The translations under genes were made by a program, and so were the position numbers. Below the pieces are notes generated by a model, which was given only the letters and a program-made list of their open reading frames with translations, had not been told where the DNA came from and did not search any database. DNA of 64,000 nt from CBDFHJ01 sp965247635 (GTDB lineage: Bacteria > Chloroflexota > Dehalococcoidia > Lucifugimonadales > Australimonadaceae): NCBI GenBank assembly GCA_965247635.1, contig CBDFHJ010000008.1, positions 310,001-374,000 on the forward strand, in the 5' to 3' direction. Position 1 is the first letter of the stretch; each line of letters starts with the position of its first letter. This document shows, piece after piece, positions 26,168 through 34,002 of the stretch.

Positions 26168-27160
26168 CTAGTGCACGGGCTCGTGCTCCTGAATGGGTGG
26201 ATAGTAGAGCCATCCCACGCCGGTGATGCCCATGCGGGCCGGGAAGTAGTCCACCGTCACCCCTTTATGCCCCGGCTTCATGTAGTCGATGGCCCCGGCG
26301 GTGACGATCCATGTCCGGTCCTCACCGTTACCAGCGAGGGTGTTCACCGACTGGAAGCTGAACATGGACTTGAGGCTCTCTACGTCTCCTGAGGAAAGCC
26401 TGTCCAGGAACCAGTTGTCCATGGGCTCGTCCACCCACCCTCGGCGGGAAGGATGGGAGAGGCCACCGGAGCCGTAGATGGCGATGCGCTTGGGACTGTC
26501 CTCACAGACCTTGGCGATGGCCCTGCCGAGCGCCACGCACCGCTCACCCGTCAGGATCGCTGGGGTCTGCTCCGTGGTCATGATGAACACCGGCACGATA
26601 GGCAGGTCAGGCCGGTTCATGATCCACGGCGCGGGGTTGGCAAAGGCATGGGGAAGCCCGCGCTTGGGCTGACTGGCGGGCGCCATCTTGGTGCTGATGG
26701 CCACGTCAAACCCCTCTTGAACCAGCCCCTCCAACAATCGGTGGGCCAGGTCCTTGTCAACTTTGAAGTCTATCTTGAACCGGTCATGGTGATCTGGTGG
26801 GTTCACACCTTCGTCCCGAGCGCCGACCGTGTGGGTGCCCCACAGGTCCTCTTCTCCCGCGTAGATCAGGATGCTGGGCATGTTGGAGGCGTCAAACCAC
26901 TCCCCCTGGTCGCCGCCCACCATGATAAGGGTGTCAGGGTTGTACTCGGAGAGCTGCTGGCGCAGGGTCTCGAAGTTGCGTTTGGAGCGCGGGGCACGAC
27001 GCTGCTCGACTTCCTCTCGGGTCTCTAAGGCCGCTTCGAGAGGCGGGGGGCCTGAGGGGCCACCGCCGGGGCGAGCCCGGGTTAAGCTGTTCCACCCTTC
27101 CAGCGTGTCCTGAAACAGGGCGGGGGCATGGGATGAGCTGAAACCGAACTGAATTGGCAT
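26168..27160 (-). CDS. LigB-type class III extradiol ring-cleavage dioxygenase
   Basis: A 330-residue LigB-family protein. Conserved positions: H11 in 'SSSHAPALF', H in 'RGLPHAFANPAP', H in 'GSGGLSHPSRRGW' and E in 'GNGEDRTW'. As in the other paralogues Q replaces the LigB His61 ('VGGDQGEWFD'). The ATG at 27158-27160 has AGGAGAGGAGAG upstream and is preferred over an in-frame start 11 codons earlier. It heads the strand that continues into two Rieske genes, giving an oxygenase/ring-cleavage pair. It is about as diverged from the other LigB proteins as they are from one another. Confidence 0.85.
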   Translation of the reverse strand: MPIQFGFSSSHAPALFQDTLEGWNSLTRARPGGGPSGPPPLEAALETREEVEQRRAPRSKRNFETLRQQLSEYNPDTLIMVGGDQGEWFDASNMPSILIYAGEEDLWGTHTVGARDEGVNPPDHHDRFKIDFKVDKDLAHRLLEGLVQEGFDVAISTKMAPASQPKRGLPHAFANPAPWIMNRPDLPIVPVFIMTTEQTPAILTGERCVALGRAIAKVCEDSPKRIAIYGSGGLSHPSRRGWVDEPMDNWFLDRLSSGDVESLKSMFSFQSVNTLAGNGEDRTWIVTAGAIDYMKPGHKGVTVDYFPARMGITGVGWLYYPPIQEHEPVH

Positions 27161-27549
27161 AATGGCTCTCCTCTCCTTACTATCCGAGGCCAAGGGCGAC
27201 GGATACCGTGTGCGTATAGTACCTCATGCCCCGACCTCCGACAACCGTTCCGTGGCGGCTCCCCATCGTAACGAGGGCGGCGTAGCGGTCATTGGATTGG
27301 TGCGGCATTCACCTCGCGAGCAGTCAAGTCGTGCTGAGCGTGAACGGGGAGGAACTAGACCATGAACAAGGGCTGATCGGCCGTCCTAGACACCATCAAG
27401 AACCGCGACAGCAGACCCAAACAACAAAGCACGGCCTATGAATAGAAGGGCCCAGCTATCCCATGCTGGCTGGGTACGCCATGGAGGTCCTTGCCGGGTC
27501 CCGACCCGAGAAGCTACTATCACGCAGTAAATCGTTTAGGAGGTGACCG
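27161..27549. other. Divergent intergenic region, no gene seen
   Basis: This 389-base gap separates the divergent LigB and hemerythrin genes and must hold promoters for both. I see no RNA, repeat or convincing reading frame. The only clear signal is the hemerythrin ribosome site AGGAGGTGA at 27539-27547. Confidence 0.5.
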
Positions 27550-28008
27550 ATGGCACAGCAACGGTATGAAATCTACCGGAACATCCACAAGGCGCTCAGG
27601 CGCATCTTGTATTCCACGGCCTTGGCGCTAGGATCGGCCGACTTCCGAGACGAAAAGAGCATGCGGGAGAGCCTGGAGCAGCTACGCGAAACCATCGCAA
27701 TGCTGCAGGAGCACGCGGAACACGAGGAAGTCTTCATCCATCCCCTCTTGGAGAGCCACGTGCCGGGCATCACCAAATCCTTCGAGGAAAACCATGCAGA
27801 CGACGAGCGCTTGTTTGACCAAATGCGAGAGTTAGGGGGTCAAATAGAGACCGTAGGGGAGAACGATCAGAGGGTGGCTCTGGGGAACCAACTTTACCGT
27901 ACGTTCAACACTTATACCGGTGACTACCTAGGCCACCTGAGCCGGGAAGACACGGAGTTGGAGCAGGCCCTGTGGGACCACTGCACGGACCAGGAGCTGC
28001 GGGCTTAG
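27550..28008 (+). CDS. Hemerythrin-like (HHE) domain protein, ends at an in-frame TAG
   Basis: A 152-residue helical-bundle protein. The diiron-type histidines and acids are seen in 'YRNIHKALRRIL', 'EHAEHEEVFIHPLLE' (HxxxH/E pattern), 'FEENHADDERLFD' and 'YLGHLSREDTELEQALW'. Hemerythrin-like proteins bind O2, NO or iron. AGGAGGTGA lies six bases before the ATG. The frame stops at TAG 28006-28008, yet the same frame continues open for 70 more codons with sequence like the C-terminal extension of longer hemerythrin proteins, so this product looks shortened. Confidence 0.85.
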   Translation: MAQQRYEIYRNIHKALRRILYSTALALGSADFRDEKSMRESLEQLRETIAMLQEHAEHEEVFIHPLLESHVPGITKSFEENHADDERLFDQMRELGGQIETVGENDQRVALGNQLYRTFNTYTGDYLGHLSREDTELEQALWDHCTDQELRA

Positions 28009-28218
28009 ACAATCAAAATAATGGGCAGCGTGCCTCCCGAGCGTATGGCCGTTTGGGTGCCCTTCATCTGCAACAGCTGGAACGCAAGTGAACTCACTGC
28101 GATCCTGGCCGGCGTGAAGCAGGGCGCGCCCCCCGAGGCGTTTGCTGGGATGCTGCATATGGCGGAGCAAGCCATGCCCGCCGCGACCTGGGAAACCGTG
28201 CGAAAGGCCCTGGGTTGA
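28009..28218 (+). pseudogene. C-terminal extension of the hemerythrin protein after an in-frame stop
   Basis: In the same frame as the hemerythrin gene and starting directly after its TAG, these 69 codons read 'TIKIMGSVPPERMAVWVPFICNS...' and include 'ELTAILAGVKQGAPPEAFAGMLHMAEQAM'. The 'GxxxGAPPExFxxxL' pattern is what I know as the tail of ~230-residue hemerythrin-domain proteins. There is no ribosome site before the internal ATG at 28021. So this is most simply the separated 3' end of one gene, broken by a single nonsense change, or expressed by readthrough. Confidence 0.6.
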
Positions 28219-28264
28219 GCGGGCCGGCCATCCGGGCCCTGGTAGTGTGAAGAGGAGGAGCGTG

Positions 28265-29038
28265 TTAAGCCGGCTTGTAGGCAGCGTAGCTCAAGCTGGC
28301 GAGGTTGGGGGCCTCGTCGTGACCGTATGGGTTCTCGGAAATGGTCTCGATCTCCCCAAAGCCGGTCCTGCGCAGTCGGTCCATGTAGACCGACCTCTCC
28401 TCGGCGCCTCCGGCACACGAAACCCAGCTTTCCGAGCCGACGACGAAATCTTCGGGTAGCGGTACCGTCAGGATCATGTCCGATACGAACAAACGGCCAC
28501 CGGGCTTGAGAATGCGGAACGCCTCGGCGAAGACAGCGTCCTTGTCAGGCGCAAGGCAGATGACACAATTCGAGATGACCACGTCGACGGTGGAGTCCTC
28601 CAGAGGCGTGTTCTCCATCTCGGCCAGATGGAATTCCACGTTGCCGACCCCCAGCTTGGCGGCGTTCTTACGAGCCAGGTCGATCATGTCGTGGGTCATG
28701 TCGATGCCGATGGCGCGGCCGGTGGGACCAACAGCCTGAGCGGCCAGGAAGCAGTCGATGCCGCCACCGCTGCCGAAGTCGACGACGGTTTCACCCTCTC
28801 TCAGGGATGCCAAGGCCGTGGGATTGCCGCAGCCTGCGGAAGCCAACAGCGCCTCGTCAGGCAGACCGTTGGTCTGTCCTTTGTCGTATAGCAGACCAAT
28901 AGTTGCCCGCTCACCCTGGACCAGCGCATCGTCGTCACTGCAGCAGGACACGGAGCCTCGGGCGAAAGCGCTGTAGTACTCCCGTACCTCCCGTTTCACC
29001 TGCTCGCCGGACCCGGTCCTGCTCTTATTGGTGGCCAC
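28265..29038 (-). CDS. arsM: Arsenite S-adenosylmethionine methyltransferase
   Basis: A 257-residue class I methyltransferase. The SAM-binding motif is 'VVDFGSGGGIDCFLAA' (residues ~85-100). Cysteines that bind As(III) in the family are present: C70 ('SAGCGNP'), C158/C161 ('SNCVICLAPDK') and C208 ('WVSCAGG'), plus a CC pair at 32-33. The enzyme methylates arsenite to less toxic or volatile forms. The start is GTG with AAGGAG upstream, inside the last codons of the MFS gene (14-base overlap), so the two are coupled. No arsR is adjacent. Confidence 0.92.
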   Translation of the reverse strand: MATNKSRTGSGEQVKREVREYYSAFARGSVSCCSDDDALVQGERATIGLLYDKGQTNGLPDEALLASAGCGNPTALASLREGETVVDFGSGGGIDCFLAAQAVGPTGRAIGIDMTHDMIDLARKNAAKLGVGNVEFHLAEMENTPLEDSTVDVVISNCVICLAPDKDAVFAEAFRILKPGGRLFVSDMILTVPLPEDFVVGSESWVSCAGGAEERSVYMDRLRRTGFGEIETISENPYGHDEAPNLASLSYAAYKPA

Positions 29039-30380
29039 TACAATCTCCTTGCCTCTTGTTAATTTTGGCCATGTTAGGTCGTTTTGTCCTGCCGGCCGAC
29101 ACCCCGGCGACTGCCGGGGTGTCGGCCGGCGTGGCGCGGATGGGAACGCCTACGAGGTACATCCTCCGCACCGTGGCCAGCACAATGCTCATGCCCATCA
29201 CGACCACGAAGCTGGCGCCCAAAGCACCGAGAAGGATCGCGGGGTTGATCGAGTCCGCCAGGACCCCGTTGGTGAGATTGACCAGGGCCATGGCGCCACC
29301 GAAGTTGAGCTGGTAGAGCCCGTTGATCCTTCCTCGCATGGCCTCTGGCGCGAGCCCTTGGACCCACGCCATGGCGATGGCCATGAAGCTGCCCTGGGAG
29401 GCGCCCATGGCGACGGCGGAGATGCTGGCCATGACGAGGTTGGTTGAGAGGGCCAAGGTGACCATGCTTATGCCGCTGACAATTCCCGTCAGGAACAGAA
29501 GGCGGCCACGCGCCCAATCGCCCCGGACCCCGGCCGTGAGCAAGACGAATACGAGCCCACCCGCTCCGACCGCCATCATCAGATAGCTGGAGCCCCCACT
29601 ACCAGCGCCCAGCGAGTCGCGGGAGAAGGTTGGAAAGACCGACTCGAAGGACATGGTCATCCCACAGTGGAGGAGCACGAGCATAATAATCATCCGCAGC
29701 TGTGGGTGGCGATACACAACGCCGATGGCCTCCGCTAGACCGGATGCAACGCTCTGCCCACGGGTTATCCCACCGGTGCTACGTGTCTGGACCCGAAGCA
29801 CCAACGCCAACCCCAACGCGTAGAAGAAGGTGCTCGCCAGAAAAGCCTCCGGTGCGCCGAATATGATGAGCACCGGCGCGATGATCCCGGGCCCCACCAG
29901 CCGCGAACCCTGGACGGACACCATGTTCAGGGATACGGCATTGAGTAGATGGTGTCGGGGTACCAGGTTGGGCACCAGCGTGCTGGAGGCGGTCATCTGA
30001 TAGCTTCGAATGGTGCCGTTGGCCACGGAGAGGAGTATCACGTGCCACACTTCCAGGGCACCGCTCAGGGCGAGCGCCGTCAGCACGGCGTTGTTGACAA
30101 GGTTGCCCGCATAGGCGAATCGAAGAACCGTGCGCCGCTCGAAGCGGTCGGCCACGTACCCGGCCAGAGGTGGGATGACGATCCGCGGCGCCATGGCCCC
30201 AAAGGTGACGAGCCCCACCATCGCGGAGGAGCCGGTCATGTCCAGCACCAAAATTCCCCGCGCAATGATAAGAGCCCAGTATGCAGAGGCGCCAGCCATA
30301 CCTGCCGCCCATACCCAGCGGTAGTCGGCGTACTGAAGAGCCACAAAATAGCGGTTGCCAATGCTGGAGATGAGCCGCAT
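29025..30380 (-). CDS. MFS transporter (EntS/MFS_3-like)
   Basis: A 451-residue major facilitator with about 12 helices. The cytoplasmic 'GYVADRFERRTVLR' between helices 2 and 3 and 'LVPRHHLLNAVSLNMVSVQGSRLVGPGI' are typical of the enterobactin-exporter-like branch. The ATG at 30378-30380 has GGAGAG nearby; a TTG eight codons upstream is the alternative. The last ~35 codons, after 'MYLVGVPIRA', include a large perfect hairpin and look like a late addition; they carry the frame into arsM. Co-expression with arsM suggests export of an arsenic species or other toxicant, but this is inference. Confidence 0.85.
   Translation of the reverse strand: MRLISSIGNRYFVALQYADYRWVWAAGMAGASAYWALIIARGILVLDMTGSSAMVGLVTFGAMAPRIVIPPLAGYVADRFERRTVLRFAYAGNLVNNAVLTALALSGALEVWHVILLSVANGTIRSYQMTASSTLVPNLVPRHHLLNAVSLNMVSVQGSRLVGPGIIAPVLIIFGAPEAFLASTFFYALGLALVLRVQTRSTGGITRGQSVASGLAEAIGVVYRHPQLRMIIMLVLLHCGMTMSFESVFPTFSRDSLGAGSGGSSYLMMAVGAGGLVFVLLTAGVRGDWARGRLLFLTGIVSGISMVTLALSTNLVMASISAVAMGASQGSFMAIAMAWVQGLAPEAMRGRINGLYQLNFGGAMALVNLTNGVLADSINPAILLGALGASFVVVMGMSIVLATVRRMYLVGVPIRATPADTPAVAGVSAGRTKRPNMAKINKRQGDCSGHQ
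29091..29130. repeat. Perfect 18-base-pair hairpin inside the 3' end of the MFS gene
   Basis: GCCGGCCGACACCCCGGC at 29091-29108 and its exact complement at 29113-29130 enclose a GACT loop. In the MFS frame it encodes 'TPADTPAVAGVSAG'. It lies ~55 bases before the arsM start on the minus strand and has no T-run, so it may act as an mRNA stability or attenuation element rather than a terminator. Confidence 0.75.
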
Positions 30381-30598
30381 CACTCTCCGTCCGCGATACG
30401 TCAAGGCTAGGGAGCTGGTCCCGCCTCTACTTTAGCAAAAAGCCGAAGCACGCTACTCATACAGCGTGGCGGTGGATAGAGTGGGTCCGAGTAGTCGAAT
30501 ACACGAAGCGCTAAGCTTGCTGGCATGCAGGACCCAGTAGTTCGCTGCGCTGCTACGCCCGGGCAAACGGAGGCCTGAGTGAGTAGCGGCTGCATATA

Positions 30599-31924
30599 AT
30601 GCCTCCAACGGGTAAGGCCTACTCCCAGATGCACCAGGAACAACGCATTCGTCACGGGGCGAGCTCGGGGATCTTCTACGGCTGGTGGATCGTCGCCATC
30701 GGCACGGTCATCACGTTCTTCGGTTCCCTCTACTTTTACGGCTTTACCATCTTCTTCCTGCCACTCTCTCGGGAGCTCGGCATCAGCCGGGCCGCTACCT
30801 CGGTCATCTTCTCAACGGCGAGGATGGAGGGGGCACTGGGCGGACCCGTGATAGGTTGGCTTACCGACCGCGTCGGTCCCCGCATCATGCTGGTCACGGG
30901 CGCCGCCCTAGCCGGACTGGGCTTCCTCCTCCTGTCGGTGGCGCACTCCTTTTGGGCGGTCTTGGTGCTTTACGCCTTTGTGATTTCCCTCGGCTTTAAC
31001 ATGGGGTTCTTCCAGGGCATGATCGTCGCCGCCAACAACTGGTTCCTGCGCCACCGGACCTTGGCCATCAGCATCATCTCGGCCTCTTTCCGCCTTGGTG
31101 CCGCTATCCTCCTTCCACTGTTGGCCCTGGTAGTCCTTCACCAGGGCTGGCGAACGGGAGCCGCGGTGGCCGGCGTCCTTATCCTGGCCTTAGTCCTTCC
31201 GTTGTCATTCTTCATCCGGAATTCACCTGAGTCCATGGGACTGCTACCGGATGGAGCGACTCCTGTTCCTAAGGAAGTTGACCCGAAAAACACCATTGGC
31301 CAGGAGACGATACCGCGTGTCGTTTCGCCGAAGGACGCAACGGTGCGTGAGGCCCTCAAGTCCCCTGTCTTCTGGTTTATCGCCTTGGCCAACGGCCTGC
31401 GGGTTGCGGTGTTCGCGGGCATCGTGGTCCATCTGGTGCCCATCTTTGTCTGGAGGGGAATAAGCGAGCAAGGCGGGGCCAATCTTGTCGGGCTCATGGC
31501 GCTTACTGGGCTTCCCATCACGCTGTTCCTCGGTTGGCTCGCCGATCGCTGGATGAAGCCCGGGATCATGGTGGTAGGGAACTGCAGTTCGGCGCTAGGT
31601 ATGGGGCTGTTTGCGCTGGTGCCAGGTGTTTGGGCTACGTTCGGTTTCGTGGTGCTCTTCGCGATAGGCGAGAGTATTGGGCCTGCAAACTGGTCCGTTA
31701 TTGGAGACATGTTCGGCCGGAGGAACTTCGCGACGATTCGCGGTGTGATCACGGGCTTCGGTCTCGTGGGCGCGGTGACGCCCATCTATGTGGGGTGGGT
31801 GTTCGACACGACGCAGAGTTACACATGGGCCCTCATGACCCTGGCCGCGCTGGCAGGGGTCGCCGCCGTCCTGTATGGGATGGTCATCGGGCCCTGGCGT
31901 CGCCGCCTAGCGCCGGCGTACTGA
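30599..31924 (+). CDS. MFS transporter (MCT/oxalate-formate antiporter-like)
   Basis: A 441-residue 12-helix carrier, intact paralogue of the broken gene at 12102-13422; both share 'GxFYGWWIV' at the first helix and the 'GWLTDRVGPRIML' loop. A ~40-residue cytoplasmic loop separates the halves. MCT-type carriers usually move monocarboxylates. The start is uncertain: neither ATG 30599 nor ATG 30629 has a strong ribosome site. It ends before a bidirectional terminator shared with the convergent hydrolase gene. Position within the aromatic region suggests uptake or efflux of an organic acid. Confidence 0.88.
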   Translation: MPPTGKAYSQMHQEQRIRHGASSGIFYGWWIVAIGTVITFFGSLYFYGFTIFFLPLSRELGISRAATSVIFSTARMEGALGGPVIGWLTDRVGPRIMLVTGAALAGLGFLLLSVAHSFWAVLVLYAFVISLGFNMGFFQGMIVAANNWFLRHRTLAISIISASFRLGAAILLPLLALVVLHQGWRTGAAVAGVLILALVLPLSFFIRNSPESMGLLPDGATPVPKEVDPKNTIGQETIPRVVSPKDATVREALKSPVFWFIALANGLRVAVFAGIVVHLVPIFVWRGISEQGGANLVGLMALTGLPITLFLGWLADRWMKPGIMVVGNCSSALGMGLFALVPGVWATFGFVVLFAIGESIGPANWSVIGDMFGRRNFATIRGVITGFGLVGAVTPIYVGWVFDTTQSYTWALMTLAALAGVAAVLYGMVIGPWRRRLAPAY

Positions 31925-31975
31925 TCCGAGGGAGCGGCGGTTAGGGTCGATCCCTCAGACCTTCCCGAGAACGCC

Positions 31976-32023
31976 AAGACGCCTCTGCTGCTCCGAACGT
32001 GAAGCGACAGAGGCGTCTTTTTC
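31976..32023 (+). terminator. Rho-independent terminator between convergent MFS and hydrolase genes
   Basis: AAGACGCCTCTG (31976-31987) pairs perfectly with CAGAGGCGTCTT (32008-32019) followed by TTTC on the plus strand. It lies 52 bases after the MFS stop and 12 bases from the stop of the minus-strand hydrolase gene, so it may serve both. Confidence 0.85.
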
Positions 32024-32034
32024 AGGCCTAATCG

Positions 32035-33009
32035 TTATACCTTGACTGTCTCGGCCTGCTCAACCAGGGCCGGGTTCTCCGGGCGCCGCGTGGAAATGCT
32101 TGCCCACTCGGCGGTCTTCCGGCTCACCTTGCCGGAACCGAAGAACTCCAAGAACACTTGGTGGAACATCTCCGGCTGGTCCGACTGGCCGACGTGGCCG
32201 CACTCGTCTGGGAAGAAGAACTGGACGTTAGGCAGCACGTCCTCCTGGTTGTACCCATTCTCGATTGGCGACAGGTCGTCCTGCCGGCCGAAGAGGTAAA
32301 TTCCCGGGACCTCGAGCTGATCTAGGCGGCCCTTGGTGCTGAGCACCTGCGCCAGGCTGGGATCGTTGGCGATGCGCTGGCCCCCTGCGCGGAAGGCCGC
32401 GATGGAGTCCTTCTGTCGATTGTTCGCCTCGGTCCGCATCTTGACGATCTCGTCCGGCGGGTCTGCCTTCTTGTAGGTGAGGGGCTTGAGGTGCTCGCGC
32501 ATCGAGGCCTCGGTGCCGTCGAACCGTGGCAGGCTGATGCCTGAGCTGACGTGCTTAGCCGGGTCCACCAGGTTGCCAACGCCGCCGTTGATGAGGATGA
32601 AGCTGATGACACGCTCGGGGTGACGGAGCATGAAGTTGATGGTGTTCGCGGCTCCCATGGAGTTCCCCGACACATGGAACCGGTCGAGGCATAGGGCATC
32701 GGCGAAGTCGCCAACAAATTCCAAATGGCTCAGCGCGCCGTTGACCGGCCAGTACTCTTCGCGGGTGTCGGCGAGGCCGAACCCTGGCATGTCAGGGCAG
32801 TAGACTCTGAAGCCGTTCGCGCCAAGAAACGGGGCTAGGTTCCGCCAGACCGCGCTACCGGAAGCACCGCCGGCGCCGCCGTGGAGCAACACCACAGCCG
32901 GGCCAGTATCTCCCGCGGTCACGTAGTGGGCCCGGGCACCGTTCGCCAGCTTGACCCACTGGCTGGACAGCCCAGGGATGTGGACGATTCCTTCCTCGGT
33001 CATTCCCAT
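32035..33009 (-). CDS. Alpha/beta hydrolase, meta-cleavage-product hydrolase-like
   Basis: A 324-residue alpha/beta-fold hydrolase. Seen: the oxyanion 'LLHGGAGGASG', the nucleophile elbow 'VSGNSMGAANTI' (Ser in GNSMG), the acid region 'IYLFGRQDDLSP' and the catalytic His in 'FPDECGHVGQSDQPEMFHQVFLEFF'. The 'GNSMGG/A' elbow and the 'CGH..Q.E' ending are those of BphD/MhpC-type C-C hydrolases that split ring-cleavage products. AAAGGAGGAAAG precedes the ATG. Placement among LigB and Rieske genes supports that role; a related esterase is the alternative. Confidence 0.82.
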   Translation of the reverse strand: MGMTEEGIVHIPGLSSQWVKLANGARAHYVTAGDTGPAVVLLHGGAGGASGSAVWRNLAPFLGANGFRVYCPDMPGFGLADTREEYWPVNGALSHLEFVGDFADALCLDRFHVSGNSMGAANTINFMLRHPERVISFILINGGVGNLVDPAKHVSSGISLPRFDGTEASMREHLKPLTYKKADPPDEIVKMRTEANNRQKDSIAAFRAGGQRIANDPSLAQVLSTKGRLDQLEVPGIYLFGRQDDLSPIENGYNQEDVLPNVQFFFPDECGHVGQSDQPEMFHQVFLEFFGSGKVSRKTAEWASISTRRPENPALVEQAETVKV

Positions 33010-33182
33010 TGTTCTTTCCTCCTTTAGGTCGCTTCAGCCCAGGCGCGGATGCACTCCAACACCAGGCCACGTGGCGGCAAGTTTATCCAAGGGCCAGACC
33101 AGCGTCAAGAACCACCCCCCTACCCGCTTCCGGCTGGTAAACTGGGCGCGTCGTCCTACTTCGGAACCGTGTGAGGTGGGCC

Positions 33183-33443
33183 ATGCCAGAGGTCCTCATC
33201 GGCGAGGTAACGCACTATTTCAACAGGTTGGAAGTGGCGGTCCTGAGCCTTCAGGTGCGGCTCCGTAAGGGGGCAACGGTCCACATCGTGGGCCACACCA
33301 CCGACCTTCATCAGACACTAGACTCCATGGAGATCGAACGGCAGCCCATCGAAGAGGCGAAGCCAGGTGGCGACGAAGCGGTGAAGGTCCAGGCCGCGGT
33401 GCGTGAAGGCGACAAGGTCTACATCGAGTCTGCCGAGGGGTAG
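33183..33443 (+). CDS. Stand-alone EF-Tu domain-2-like (translation-factor beta-barrel) protein
   Basis: An 86-residue protein, 'MPEVLIGEVTHYFNRLEVAVLSLQ...'. The 'LRKGATVHIVGHTTDLHQTLDSMEIERQPIEEAKPGGDEAVKV' part matches the beta-barrel seen in EF-Tu domain 2 and at the C-terminus of U32 peptidases. No GTPase or peptidase domain is fused and none is adjacent. GAGGTGGG lies just before the ATG at 33183. Its job is unknown; this kind of free barrel occurs in several bacterial phyla. Confidence 0.7.
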   Translation: MPEVLIGEVTHYFNRLEVAVLSLQVRLRKGATVHIVGHTTDLHQTLDSMEIERQPIEEAKPGGDEAVKVQAAVREGDKVYIESAEG

Positions 33444-33679
33444 ACGCGGTGACGGTTCCATGCGTGGCGAAGCCCGGTTACAGTTCGACAGGTCCACCTG
33501 TGTCCGGACCCTCTACCTCCGGGCGAAGCTCTCCACAAGCAGGGGTAATCAACCGTCCTTGCCGCGCCATACCCCTTTCCTTCCGTTCACCCTTCGACAA
33601 GCTCTCCGACTTTGTCGAGAGTCTCGATGAGTCCCGACTCGTCGGGACATCATCGGACAGGATGAACGGGCTGTCGGGA

Positions 33680-33858
33680 CTAGCAGGCTGATGAAAAATG
33701 GGGAGTGCAGAGGGGCGGAGCCCCTTTGCTGGGAGTCCGAGAGCCTGCCCTGAGCGAAGCCGAAGGGAAGGGGGTCAGGTCCCCCGATATATCGGGGAGA
33801 CTCTCCCCGATATATCGGGGGAGGGGATGCTCGAAAGGGCTTTTCAGCGCCCTGTTAG
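33680..33858. repeat. MITE-like element with imperfect terminal repeats
   Basis: The left end CTAGCAGGCTGATGAAAA (33680-33697) matches the inverted right end CTAACAGGGCGCTGAAAA (33858 back to 33841) at 14 of 18 positions. Outside, GATGAACGGG occurs at 33661-33670 and again at 33858-33867, like a target duplication of a slightly larger unit. Inside are two tandem CCCCGATATATCGGGG palindromes (33782-33822) and a repeat fragment 'CCTGAGCGAAGCCGAAGGG'. No coding capacity. The wider gap 33444-34002 also has a CCCGA/TCGGG palindrome at 33632-33649 and nothing else I can support. Confidence 0.6.
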
Positions 33859-34002
33859 ATGAACGGGTTGGGGCCACCAATGAATGGACTGATGCATGCA
33901 GAGCACGGACACGTTGCGGCTCGGCACGCCATCCACTATCATCCGAGGCCGCGCCGGGCCGCCAGACGGCCCGCGTATTTCAGCTACTAGAAGGAGGGAG
34001 CG

